A DNA stretch of 8,562 nucleotides from Parafilimonas sp. (GTDB lineage Bacteria > Bacteroidota > Bacteroidia > Chitinophagales > Chitinophagaceae). The first letter of the stretch is position 1; every line of letters starts with the position of its first letter. The notes beneath the pieces were generated by a model that worked only from the letters and a program-made list of their open reading frames with translations, was not told the DNA's origin and searched no databases. This document shows positions 1 to 6,547 of the stretch, one piece after another. The translations under genes were made by a program, and so were the position numbers. Location of the stretch: NCBI GenBank assembly GCA_023251275.1, contig JAHEZC010000075.1, positions 1 through 8,562 of the forward strand, in the 5' to 3' direction.

Positions 1-365
1 ACCAGTTAGGTTATGGCAGTGAAAGCGAGGCTAATTTCGCAGGCTATCTTGCTGCAAAATCATCGGCTGAGAATTCATTTCGCTATTCCGTATATTTTGA
101 TTTGTTTATTTATGCCAACAGTGAATTATTTATGCGGGACAGTATTGCGGCAAAAGAAAATTTCAAATTACTGGATACTCTCGTTATGCATGATATCATT
201 GTTTACAGGAATTTTTTAGCTGCGCATAAAAACCCGGTTGAACCTATAATCAGAATGTTTTACGGGGAATATTTAAAGGCTAATAATCAACCAAAAGGAT
301 TACAGACTTATGATGAAGTGGTTGGATGGCTTATTGCATATCAGAAGAAGTATGGGGAGTTGTGA
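1..365 (+). CDS. DUF3810 family protein, C-terminal part (truncated by the window edge)
   Basis: This is the last 120 residues of a larger protein. The reading frame starts at base 3 and runs open from the window edge to a TGA at 363-365. It opens with QLGYGSESEANFAGYLAAKS. In the DUF3810 family this stretch follows a metalloprotease-like HExxH motif (HEmAHqlGy.eEaNF). The two bases before the first full codon, AC, fit the last His (CAC) of that motif, whose remainder lies outside the window. The E-A-N-F part would carry the glutamate expected as a third zinc ligand. That is family-based inference, and no activity is established to my knowledge. The remainder is predicted to be helical and soluble and ends in KKYGEL. 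Family members usually have N-terminal membrane helices, which are not visible here. The gene converges on dnaG, with 82 bp between the two stops. The ATG at 102 is internal and should not be used as a start. Confidence 0.8.
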   Translation, partial: QLGYGSESEANFAGYLAAKSSAENSFRYSVYFDLFIYANSELFMRDSIAAKENFKLLDTLVMHDIIVYRNFLAAHKNPVEPIIRMFYGEYLKANNQPKGLQTYDEVVGWLIAYQKKYGEL

Positions 366-404
366 GTCAGAAAGTCGGGAAGTCAGTGAGTCTGAAAGTA
401 TGGA
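365..404. repeat. Degenerate 8-bp tandem repeat (AGTCnGnA-like), five units
   Basis: Five consecutive 8-bp units begin at the last base of the DUF3810 stop codon: AGTCAGAA, AGTCGGGA, AGTCAGTG, AGTCTGAA and AGTATGGA, followed by AG. Four of the five start with AGTC and the fifth with AGTA; the second half varies but stays purine-rich. The array occupies half of the gap between the convergent DUF3810 and dnaG genes. The register and unit length are read directly from the sequence. Its role is unknown; it could be a slippage-generated microsatellite, a spacer between convergent transcripts, or a dispersed element. Confidence 0.7.
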
Positions 405-447
405 AGCAGCGAACCAGAAAATTCTTTGAACGCTGGTAAAGCAGATC

Positions 448-2379
448 TCATTTTAAAATAACTGTTCCTAACTGTTGCGTTATTTTGACTTCCATCTCTT
501 TTAATTCTTTGTGAATCTTTACGAGGCGCATTTGTTCGTCAATATCTTTTGATTGCTCAATATCTCTTTGATTCTCTCCAAACATTTTTTTGATCTTATG
601 CAGCTTGAAATAATTCAGGCTCATTAAAACATCCTGCAGGCTGTTATCTTTGTTGAGAATGTTCATATTTTCCATCACTTCATCCCATCGCTGGCTTAGC
701 TCAAAGGGAAAGAAAGTTGCAGTGACCACCATGTTTCTTATGCGGTCATCTTCATGATATAACAATGTTTTTGCGGTGGGCTCAAAGCCTTGCTGGTATT
801 GTGTTTTATAGGTTTCATATAAATACCTGAGCTCGGAATTATCAAAATAAAACTGTTCAATTTCATTAAAAATATATTGCGCAATGGTTCTTTCTTCATC
901 CCAGGAGTTTAATCCATATTCAAGCAGTACACGCAAGAGGTTGCGCTCCTGCAATTCATCCTGCTGCAGGAGCAGGTCCGTATCGTCAAAATTTTGTACT
1001 GTGTTCTCTGAATTTTGCTGCAAATTTTTTGCGTCTTCAAAAGCGGTACGTTTCTCCTCCTGGTTTACTCTGTCACGCTTATATTTATTTACAAGTGTGG
1101 TAAATCCTGTTTCATCAATCCGCAATAATGAAGCACATTGTTTAATGTATTCCTGCTGTTTGGTGAAATCCTCGGCTCGGCTTATCCTGCTAAGTGTTTC
1201 TGCTATTTTATTGACTGTATCATTTTTTTTGTTTACATCATCTCCAGCTTCCTTCAGCATCACTTCAAGCTGAAAAAGAATGAAGTCTTTTTTATTGCCG
1301 GCAACAAATTCTCTAAAGCCATTTGCCCCAAGTTTCTGTACATAACTGTCGGGATCTTCATTACCGGGTATCAGTACGAGCTTTACATTCAGGCTTTCTT
1401 CCAAAGCCATGTCAAGCCCGCGCAACGCCGCTTTAATGCCCGCTTCATCACCATCATAAATAATCGTAAGATTGTTGGTATATTTTTTAATAATGCGAAG
1501 CTGATCAGTCGTGAGCGATGTACCGCCGCTTGCCACAGCATTTTCAATTCCTGCCTGGTGCAAAGAAATTACATCAGTATAACCTTCTACCAATAAACAC
1601 TCATCTTGTTTATCAATTGATTGACGTGCAAAATAAGACCCATATAGAATTTTACTCTTTGAATAGATTTCATTCTCCGGTGTGTTGATATATTTCGGGG
1701 CTTTATCTGCTTTGCCAATTATTCTTGCACCAAAGCCAAGGATTTTTCCTGTATTATTATGAACAGGAAAGATGATACGGCCGCGATAATTATCCATTAA
1801 CTCATCATTCCGGTTTACTACCAATCCTGTCTTTAATAGCAGATCGCCGCTGAATTGATTATTCAGGGCTGCTGTTGTAAATGCATTTTTTTCCTGTGGA
1901 TCATACCCAAGCTGAAACTTTCGGATAATGTCTTCGGTAAACCCTCTTTCTTCGAGGTAGCTCATGGCATTTGCCTGGCCTTCATTGGAAAGGAAGAGTT
2001 GTTCAGTGAAAAATTTCTGCGCAAAATTATTAATGATATATAAGCTGTCGGCGACCTGCTGCTGTTGTTTTACTTCATCTGTGACTTCCGTTTCTTCAAT
2101 CTCCACATTGTAGCGGTGCGCAAGCCAGCGTAAGGCTTCTGCATAACTGTATTTTTCATGCTCCATCAGAAAAGTAATGGTGTTGCCGCTTTTACCACAG
2201 CCGAAGCATTTATAAATTTCCTTCGATGGAGAAACTGTAAAGGATGGAGTTTTTTCATTGTGAAAAGGGCAGAGACCGAGATAATTTGCACCGCGTTTTT
2301 TCAATTTTACAAATTCGCCTACTACGTCAATGATATCTAAGCGGCTGGTGATTTGCTGTATCGTCTGCGGAGAGATCAT
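448..2379 (-). CDS. dnaG: DNA primase DnaG
   Basis: This protein synthesises the RNA primers for chromosomal replication and is recruited by the replicative helicase DnaB. At 643 residues it is somewhat longer than the E. coli enzyme. An N-terminal CHC2 zinc finger has ligands C37, H40, C58 and C61 (CPFH and CFGC). The RNA-polymerase-like domain contains YRGRIIFPV at 198-206. The TOPRIM core has LLVEGYTD at 262-269 with catalytic E265, YDGDEAG at 308-314 with D309 and D311, and EDPDSYV at 341-347 with D342 and D344 as further metal ligands. Residues from about 470 to the end form the poorly conserved helical C-terminal domain expected to contact DnaB; I infer this from position only. The ATG start places the zinc finger at the normal distance from the N-terminus. 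There is no Shine-Dalgarno sequence, as is usual in Bacteroidota. No residue seems missing. The gene is not in an rpsU-dnaG-rpoD arrangement; its upstream neighbour is a small membrane protein gene. Confidence 0.98.
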   Translation of the reverse strand: MISPQTIQQITSRLDIIDVVGEFVKLKKRGANYLGLCPFHNEKTPSFTVSPSKEIYKCFGCGKSGNTITFLMEHEKYSYAEALRWLAHRYNVEIEETEVTDEVKQQQQVADSLYIINNFAQKFFTEQLFLSNEGQANAMSYLEERGFTEDIIRKFQLGYDPQEKNAFTTAALNNQFSGDLLLKTGLVVNRNDELMDNYRGRIIFPVHNNTGKILGFGARIIGKADKAPKYINTPENEIYSKSKILYGSYFARQSIDKQDECLLVEGYTDVISLHQAGIENAVASGGTSLTTDQLRIIKKYTNNLTIIYDGDEAGIKAALRGLDMALEESLNVKLVLIPGNEDPDSYVQKLGANGFREFVAGNKKDFILFQLEVMLKEAGDDVNKKNDTVNKIAETLSRISRAEDFTKQQEYIKQCASLLRIDETGFTTLVNKYKRDRVNQEEKRTAFEDAKNLQQNSENTVQNFDDTDLLLQQDELQERNLLRVLLEYGLNSWDEERTIAQYIFNEIEQFYFDNSELRYLYETYKTQYQQGFEPTAKTLLYHEDDRIRNMVVTATFFPFELSQRWDEVMENMNILNKDNSLQDVLMSLNYFKLHKIKKMFGENQRDIEQSKDIDEQMRLVKIHKELKEMEVKITQQLGTVILK

Positions 2380-2381
2380 GT

Positions 2382-2510
2382 ATATTGCGAATATCGTTAT
2401 TTGTTAGAAGATCGAAAAGTAAGAAAGCAGAATGTGGGAAAGAATGTGTACTAACTCTGCATAAATTCCCCTGCATCAAAATCAGATTTTATTCATGCTG
2501 TATTCGCAAT
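2382..2510. repeat. Inverted repeats around the dnaG leader (ATTGCGAATA ... TATTCGCAAT)
   Basis: ATTGCGAATA at 2384-2393 and TATTCGCAAT at 2501-2510 are perfect 10-bp inverted copies, 107 bp apart. The first copy sits in a local dyad, ATATT-GCG-AATAT (2382-2394), which ends 2 bp before the dnaG ATG and would overlap the ribosome-binding region. The second copy overlaps another dyad, CGCAA-T-TTGCG (2505-2515), just after the stop of the small membrane gene. The arms flank the putative dnaG promoter. They could be operator sites for a repressor or looping protein, or weak RNA hairpins; no function is shown. Confidence 0.4.
2414..2421 (-). promoter_or_regulatory. Possible dnaG promoter -7 box (TACTTTTC)
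   Basis: On the minus strand TACTTTTC matches the Bacteroidota -7 consensus TAnnTTTG except for the last base. It lies 34 bp before the dnaG ATG, close to the 36 bp seen for the better box of thrS. No convincing -33 TTTG is present; a TTTC lies 17 bp upstream. The site is plausible but weak. Confidence 0.35.
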
Positions 2511-2519
2511 TTGCGTTCA

Positions 2520-2813
2520 TTACAACACCAGCTTTAAAATTAAGGCTCCGATTGCATACAGGCAGGTAATAAAAAAAATACCCCTTGCTGTTTTATCCCT
2601 GTGGGTATTGATGTAAATGGTGAACAATACGGCGTTGGTGATAAGCGAAAAGCTTACAATGCCTGTAATAAGAGATCTTTGAATAGCAAGCACAGTAAAA
2701 AATTCTTTAATGCTGTATGTTGGATAGAATTTCCAGAAATAATAAATCAGCATGCCGAAGAACGGTGCTATCATGCCGAGAATAAGTCCTAAAATGAGTT
2801 TATTTTTTTTCAA
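2520..2813 (-). CDS. Small three-helix membrane protein of unknown function, TTG start
   Basis: I do not recognise a named family. The 97-residue product is strongly hydrophobic. It has three likely membrane helices at about 5-27, 46-68 and 77-97, separated by short polar stretches (YPTYSIKE and NTHRDKTARG), and a lysine-rich start, MKKNK. The predicted first codon is TTG, 3 bp after the surE stop (TAA CAA TTG). The frame has a stop just upstream, so no earlier start exists. The next in-frame ATG (codon 14, 2772-2774) would remove half of the first helix. TTG with translational coupling to surE is therefore the better reading. The gene ends in tandem stops, TAA TGA. Its role cannot be stated. 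Cotranscription with surE is the only functional hint, and it is an inference from spacing. Confidence 0.7.
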   Translation of the reverse strand: MKKNKLILGLILGMIAPFFGMLIYYFWKFYPTYSIKEFFTVLAIQRSLITGIVSFSLITNAVLFTIYINTHRDKTARGIFFITCLYAIGALILKLVL

Positions 2814-2816
2814 TTG

Positions 2817-3605
2817 TTAAGTGGTTAAGGATTTTTCTAATTTTAGTTTCAGTTGTACATGTGTTAAATCAAATGTTACCGGCACCACGCTGATGTAATT
2901 ATTTTTCAATGCCCATACATCGGTGTCTTTGCCTTTATCAAAATTCACAAATTCTCCCGTAAGCCAATAATATTTTCTGCCCGACGGATCGTGACGCTCA
3001 TCAAATCTTTCATCATATTTTGCATAAGCCTGGCGGCAGACCTTTAACCCTTTGAGTAAAATCTCCGGCACAGCAGGTATATTTACATTGAGACAAAGAT
3101 GCTTATCAAATTTTTTTTTCAATAATTGATCAACCAGGATTTTGGCATATTTCTGCGCTCCTGAAAAATCTGCTTCAATGCCGAAATCAAGCAGGCTGAA
3201 ACCCACACTTGGAATACTTTCTATGGAGGCCTCGAGTGCAGCGCTCATAGTGCCTGAATAAATTACATTGATCGAATGATTTGCACCATGATTGATACCG
3301 CTCAGGCAGATATCGGGTTTACGGTGCAGCACTTTATCAACCGCAAGTTTTACACAATCTACCGGTGTACCACTGCATTGCCAGGCCTCTACACCCGGAA
3401 ACTGGTGCACAGGATGAAGCCGCAAGGGTTGCCCGATGGTAATAGCATGTCCCATGCCGCTTTGCGGTTTATCTGGCGCCACCACCACTACTTTGCCCAG
3501 TTCCTTTACTGCTTCTACCAAACACCTGATACCAGGCGCTGCAATTCCATCATCATTCGTGACTAAAATAACCGGTGCTTGTTTCCTTGCCTTTGATTTT
3601 GTCAT
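2817..3605 (-). CDS. surE: 5'/3'-nucleotidase SurE
   Basis: SurE is a divalent-metal-dependent phosphatase that removes phosphate from nucleoside monophosphates; it is cytoplasmic and linked to stationary-phase survival. With the ATG at 3603-3605 the protein has 262 residues, normal for the family. The first strand leads into ILVTNDDGI with metal ligands D18 and D19. PQSGMGH follows with S49, then SGTPVDCV (78-85), SGINHG with N105, and YSGT at 116-119. D18, D19, S49 and N105 match the metal site known from E. coli and Thermotoga SurE. The frame can be extended six codons to a TTG at 3621-3623. I reject that start because the TTG lies inside a promoter box (TACTTTTG, 3621-3628). The resulting leader would be only about 8-12 nt. 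The gene is followed 3 bp later by a small membrane protein gene, probably in the same operon. Confidence 0.95.
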   Translation of the reverse strand: MTKSKARKQAPVILVTNDDGIAAPGIRCLVEAVKELGKVVVVAPDKPQSGMGHAITIGQPLRLHPVHQFPGVEAWQCSGTPVDCVKLAVDKVLHRKPDICLSGINHGANHSINVIYSGTMSAALEASIESIPSVGFSLLDFGIEADFSGAQKYAKILVDQLLKKKFDKHLCLNVNIPAVPEILLKGLKVCRQAYAKYDERFDERHDPSGRKYYWLTGEFVNFDKGKDTDVWALKNNYISVVPVTFDLTHVQLKLKLEKSLTT

Positions 3606-3620
3606 AGAATTTGCAAGATA

Positions 3621-3628
3621 CAAAAGTA
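3621..3628 (-). promoter_or_regulatory. surE promoter -7 box (TACTTTTG)
   Basis: TACTTTTG on the minus strand is a perfect match to TAnnTTTG, the -7 element of the Bacteroidota primary sigma factor. It lies 15 bp before the surE ATG in the 122-bp gap after infC. The 11-mer TGCTACTTTTG recurs exactly before thrS. No clear -33 TTTG is seen at the usual spacing; only T-rich sequence lies there. Confidence 0.6.
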
Positions 3629-3727
3629 GCAGATGGGAAAAATAACCGGGTAAAAAAAAGCAGTGTGTCCAACATACGTATTGACAAGCAGATTATAAAA
3701 CAGGTTAAGCTATGGATGAGCGCTAAT

Positions 3728-4303
3728 TTATTTTTTCTTGGTACCCTTAGGTGCAAAAATTGCAAACATCCTTTTGTTTCCTTCCATTTTGGGCATGCTT
3801 TCGAGAATTCCTGCTTCGGCAAGGCGCTCTGCAAATTTCAGCAGCAGTAATTCACCCCTGTCCTTAAACATGATAGCTCTTCCCTTAAACTGTACATAGG
3901 CTTTAACCTTATTTCCTTCTTTGAGGAATTTTTCAGCGTGACGGGACTTAAAATCAAAATCATGGTCATCAGTGCCGGGTGTAAAACGAATTTCCTTTAC
4001 TTCACTTTGCTTGGCGTTGGCCTTCATCTCTTTTTCTTTACGTTTTTTTTCGTAAAGAAATTTTTTATAGTCAATCACTTTGCAGACGGGCGGGTCAGCA
4101 TTAGGAGAAATTTCTACGAGATCGAGCTCCTGTTGTTGAGCAATTTTTCTTGCTTCTTCCGTAGGATAAACGCCAACAGTAACATTGTCTCCTACCAAAC
4201 GTACCTGCGGTACTCTTATTCTGTCATTAATACGGTGTTCAGGCTCAGGTTGCCTATTGAAACGGGGATTAAAACGTCCCCCTCCTCTGTACGGTAAAGC
4301 CAT
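3728..4303 (-). CDS. infC: Translation initiation factor IF-3
   Basis: IF-3 binds the 30S subunit, prevents premature 50S joining and checks the start codon and initiator tRNA. The 191-residue protein has a basic, Arg- and Gly-rich N-terminal extension (residues 1-22) before the N-terminal domain that starts at about HRINDRIR (23-30). The linker carries the family signature as KVIDYKKFLYEKKR (75-88), with Lys where E. coli has Gly. The C-terminal domain (about 99-185) includes VKEIRFTPGTDDHDFDFK and ends in a lysine tail. The start is ATG, not the rare AUU that autoregulates E. coli infC. It lies 167 bp after the thrS stop, the classic thrS-infC order. The usual next genes, rpmI and rplT, are missing; surE follows after 122 bp. 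Confidence 0.97.
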   Translation of the reverse strand: MALPYRGGGRFNPRFNRQPEPEHRINDRIRVPQVRLVGDNVTVGVYPTEEARKIAQQQELDLVEISPNADPPVCKVIDYKKFLYEKKRKEKEMKANAKQSEVKEIRFTPGTDDHDFDFKSRHAEKFLKEGNKVKAYVQFKGRAIMFKDRGELLLLKFAERLAEAGILESMPKMEGNKRMFAIFAPKGTKKK

Positions 4304-4324
4304 TAATTGGTTTTTGGTGAATAA

Positions 4325-4349
4325 TAAAATTTAGAATTTTAATAAAATT
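4325..4349. repeat. Alternating AT-rich inverted repeats in the infC leader
   Basis: Three 7-bp units alternate in orientation: TAAAATT (4325-4331), AATTTTA (4335-4341) and TAAAATT (4343-4349). The middle unit is complementary to both flanks. In the RNA, units one and two could form a 7-bp stem with a 3-nt loop; pairing of two and three leaves too short a loop unless the ends open. The array sits 22-46 bp before the infC ATG. All pairs are A-U, so any hairpin would be weak. The array could also be an UP-like element or simple AT-rich drift. Confidence 0.4.
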
Positions 4350-4354
4350 TATTT

Positions 4355-4435
4355 TTATTCCGGTGCCGGTTTTCTTTTATCATTGCCTTTATACTTAACA
4401 AGTTCAGCAACAATAATACACTTCGGTGATTTCAA
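4355..4435 (-). CDS. Possible 26-codon ORF between thrS and infC (speculative)
   Basis: A minus-strand frame beginning at TTG (4433-4435) encodes 26 residues, including SPKCIIVAELVKYKGNDKRK, and stops with TAA at 4355-4357. The frame contains no ATG, and it stays open upstream to within the end of thrS, so the start is uncertain. A promoter-like TATCTTTA (4457-4464, one mismatch to TAnnTTTG) lies 21 bp before the TTG. The codons look plausible for the genome and the product would be basic. There is no threonine-codon run, so it does not resemble an attenuator leader peptide for thrS. I recognise no family. It may be chance; the gap of 167 bp is otherwise occupied only by AT-rich repeats. Confidence 0.15.
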   Translation of the reverse strand: MKSPKCIIVAELVKYKGNDKRKPAPE

Positions 4436-4470
4436 ATATTCTTTTATTGAATGTTGTAAAGATAATATTT

Positions 4471-6402
4471 CTATCCTTTTCGCTCTGAAATTTGTTCAAC
4501 AATAATATTGGTGAACTCTTCTATACTTTGCTGACCTAAATCACCTTTGCCCTGCCTGCGAACGGATAGTTTTTCTTCATTCATTTCTTTTTCTCCCAAA
4601 ACAAGCATATAAGGGACACGGCTTAATTCGGCTTCCCGTATTTTCTTTCCGATCTTTTCATTGCGTTCATCAATTTCTGTTCTTATTCCGGCCTGCCGCA
4701 ACTTATTTTTCACATCGTTTGCATAAGCCACAAACTTATCACTGAGAGGTAAAATTTTCACCTGTACCGGTGACAGCCATACAGGGAATTTACCGGCATA
4801 ATGCTCCAGCAGAAATCCGATAAAACGCTCATGCGTGCCCAATGGCGCCCTGTGAATAATCAATGGTATTTCCGGCTGATTGTCTTTATTAGTAAATGCG
4901 AGTTTAAAACGGCGGCTCTGTGCAAAATCAACCTGGTTTGTAGCCAAAGTAAATTCACGGCCGATAGTGCTCCATATCTGTACATCAATCTTAGGGCCGT
5001 AAAAAGCGGCTTCATCAGGGACTTCAATAAAAGGAGTATTGGTCTTAATCAATACTTCACGAACAAGATCTTCTGTTTCTTTCCAAAGTTGCGGTTCGTC
5101 AACGTATTTCTGTCCAAGTTTGGCAGAGTCATGCAACGATAAACGCATTACGTATTTTTCAATCCCGAATATGGCAAAATATTTAAGGTACATATCGTTG
5201 ACAGCCTTAAATTCTTCAAAGAATTGTTCCTTAGAGCAGTAGATATGTGCATCATTCATGTGAAGGCACCTTACCCTCATTAATCCAAATAAAACGCCGC
5301 TTTGTTCATAACGGTAACATGTACCATACTCGGCCAATCGCAGCGGCAGGTCTTTATAACTTTTAGGTTCTGCTGCAAAAATTTTATGATGATGCGGGCA
5401 GTTCATTGCTTTCAGGTAATACCTCACGCCTTCCAGTTCCATTGGCGGATACATGTCATCCTTGTAGTAGGGGAGATGACCGCTGGTAAGATATAAGCTT
5501 TCTTTTGCGATATGCGGGGTCACCACACGTTTATAACCTGCGGCTTCCTCCGTTTCTTTTGCGAGTTTTTCCAGTTCTTCAATGATGATGGTACCATTGG
5601 GCAACCATAGAGGCAGGCCAGGGCCTACATCATCATCCATCGTAAATATTCCCAGCTCTTTTCCCAATTTCCGGTGATCTCTTTTCTTCGCCTCTTCCAG
5701 CATGTGCAGGTATTCATCCAGTTCTTTTTGATTTGGAAATGAAATGCCGTAAATGCGCGTAAGCATTTTGTTTCTTTCATCGCCTTTCCAATAGGCGCCG
5801 GCAATATTGGTAAGTTTGAGCGCTTTAATAAGCCCGGTGTTTGGAATATGCGGACCACGGCACAAGTCGGTAAAATTTCCCTGTGTATAAAAAGTGATCT
5901 TTCCATCTTCAAGACCTTGCAGAAGATCAAGCTTGTATTCATCTCCTTTCTCAGTAAAATATTGTATTGCATCCGGTTTAGAAATCTCCTTTCGTATATA
6001 ACTATTATTTTGCTTTGCCAATTCACTCATCTTTTTTTCCAGGTACTCCAGTTCTTCTTCGTTAATTTTTCTGTCCCCCAGATCCATATCATAATAGAAG
6101 CCATTCTCTACCGGGGGGCCTACCCAAAATTTTACACCCGGAAACATGTTTTCCACTGCTTCTGCCATCAGGTGTGCAGAGGAATGCCAGAAAGTTGATT
6201 TACCATCATTGTCGTCCCATGTAAGCAGTTTTAATGATGCATCTTCCGTAATTGGACGTGCAGCATCCCAAACCTGCTCATTTACTTTTGCGGCCAGAAC
6301 TTTTCGTGCCAGGCCTTCACTTATAGATTTTGCTATCTCTAATGCAGTAACGCCATTCTCGTATTGCCTTATCACTCCATCGGGAAATGTAATATTGATC
6401 AT
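4471..6402 (-). CDS. thrS: Threonyl-tRNA synthetase
   Basis: This class II synthetase charges tRNA-Thr with threonine and removes mischarged serine. The 643 residues match the E. coli length of 642. A TGS domain covers about 1-62. The editing domain has H73 and H77 (HSSAH) plus C181 and H185 (CRGPH). In the catalytic domain the zinc ligands that select threonine are C335 (MNCPHH), H386 (NDAH) and H517 (IIHRAP). Motif 2 includes YRYEQSG with R364 and E366, then R376; motif 3 is PLGTHERF (520-527) with R526. The anticodon-binding domain occupies about 545-640. The motif-2 loop reads RVRCLHMNDAH where E. coli has RVRGFTQDDAH; Firmicute enzymes also have a non-QDD form there, so this looks like family variation. 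The ATG places the TGS domain at the very N-terminus. A TACTTTTG box lies 36 bp upstream, implying a leader of about 30 nt, too short for a T-box. It is the first gene of the minus-strand block. Confidence 0.98.
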   Translation of the reverse strand: MINITFPDGVIRQYENGVTALEIAKSISEGLARKVLAAKVNEQVWDAARPITEDASLKLLTWDDNDGKSTFWHSSAHLMAEAVENMFPGVKFWVGPPVENGFYYDMDLGDRKINEEELEYLEKKMSELAKQNNSYIRKEISKPDAIQYFTEKGDEYKLDLLQGLEDGKITFYTQGNFTDLCRGPHIPNTGLIKALKLTNIAGAYWKGDERNKMLTRIYGISFPNQKELDEYLHMLEEAKKRDHRKLGKELGIFTMDDDVGPGLPLWLPNGTIIIEELEKLAKETEEAAGYKRVVTPHIAKESLYLTSGHLPYYKDDMYPPMELEGVRYYLKAMNCPHHHKIFAAEPKSYKDLPLRLAEYGTCYRYEQSGVLFGLMRVRCLHMNDAHIYCSKEQFFEEFKAVNDMYLKYFAIFGIEKYVMRLSLHDSAKLGQKYVDEPQLWKETEDLVREVLIKTNTPFIEVPDEAAFYGPKIDVQIWSTIGREFTLATNQVDFAQSRRFKLAFTNKDNQPEIPLIIHRAPLGTHERFIGFLLEHYAGKFPVWLSPVQVKILPLSDKFVAYANDVKNKLRQAGIRTEIDERNEKIGKKIREAELSRVPYMLVLGEKEMNEEKLSVRRQGKGDLGQQSIEEFTNIIVEQISERKG

Positions 6403-6438
6403 AAAGATGATATCCGTCTATAATAATTTTTTGGAGAG

Positions 6439-6446
6439 CAAAAGTA
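6439..6446 (-). promoter_or_regulatory. thrS promoter -7 box (TACTTTTG)
   Basis: TACTTTTG on the minus strand matches TAnnTTTG perfectly and lies 36 bp before the thrS ATG. The flanks extend the identity with the surE box to TGCTACTTTTG. A TTTG directly abuts the box but is too close to act as the -33 element; no good -33 is seen 17-23 bp upstream. Confidence 0.6.
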
Positions 6447-6508
6447 GCAAATGATTGTCAGACTGTAAGACCGGGAAATGGATAGGCGCCCGAAAAACTT
6501 AACGCTTC

Positions 6509-6543
6509 TTTGTATGCATAAATATAAACTAAGATTAGTTTTG
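6509..6543 (+). promoter_or_regulatory. Promoter of the secreted-protein gene (TTTG-N23-TAGTTTTG)
   Basis: TTTG at 6509-6512 and TAGTTTTG at 6536-6543 are separated by 23 bp. This matches both elements of the Bacteroidota consensus at the upper end of the usual spacing. Only 4 bp separate the box from the ATG at 6548, so transcription should start at or within a few bases of the A of the start codon. Confidence 0.6.
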
Positions 6544-6547
6544 TAAG

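Noticed and set aside
413..437. ACCAG...CTGGT inverted repeat as a terminator between DUF3810 and dnaG
   Set aside because: The stem is only 5 bp with a 15-nt loop and no T-run follows on either strand.
884..1273. 129-codon plus-strand frame opposite dnaG
   Set aside because: It lies entirely antisense to the conserved primase gene; its Ser/Cys/Phe-rich composition is typical of a reversed coding strand.
3652..3659. Run of eight T on the minus strand after infC as an intrinsic terminator
   Set aside because: No G+C-rich stem precedes it; nearby TGTC/GACA pairing is only 4 bp. It also lies where the surE -33 region should be.
3553..3834. 93-codon minus-strand frame spanning the infC end and the surE start
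   Set aside because: It overlaps two well-supported genes in another frame and shows no recognisable motif.
4358..4371. CCGGTGCCGG hairpin between thrS and infC as a thrS terminator
   Set aside because: CCGG repeats allow at most a 3-bp CCG/CGG stem with a 4-nt loop, and the following sequence is A-rich rather than a T-run on the minus strand.
5259..5290. ThrRS motif-2 loop RVRCLHMNDAH as a defective or neofunctionalised active site
   Set aside because: The zinc ligand H386, D384 and both arginines are kept, and Firmicute ThrRS also departs from QDD here. It reads as normal family variation.
6403..6547. T-box or other riboswitch before thrS
   Set aside because: The promoter box leaves a leader of only about 30 nt, far too short for a T-box, and no specifier-loop or T-box sequence is visible.
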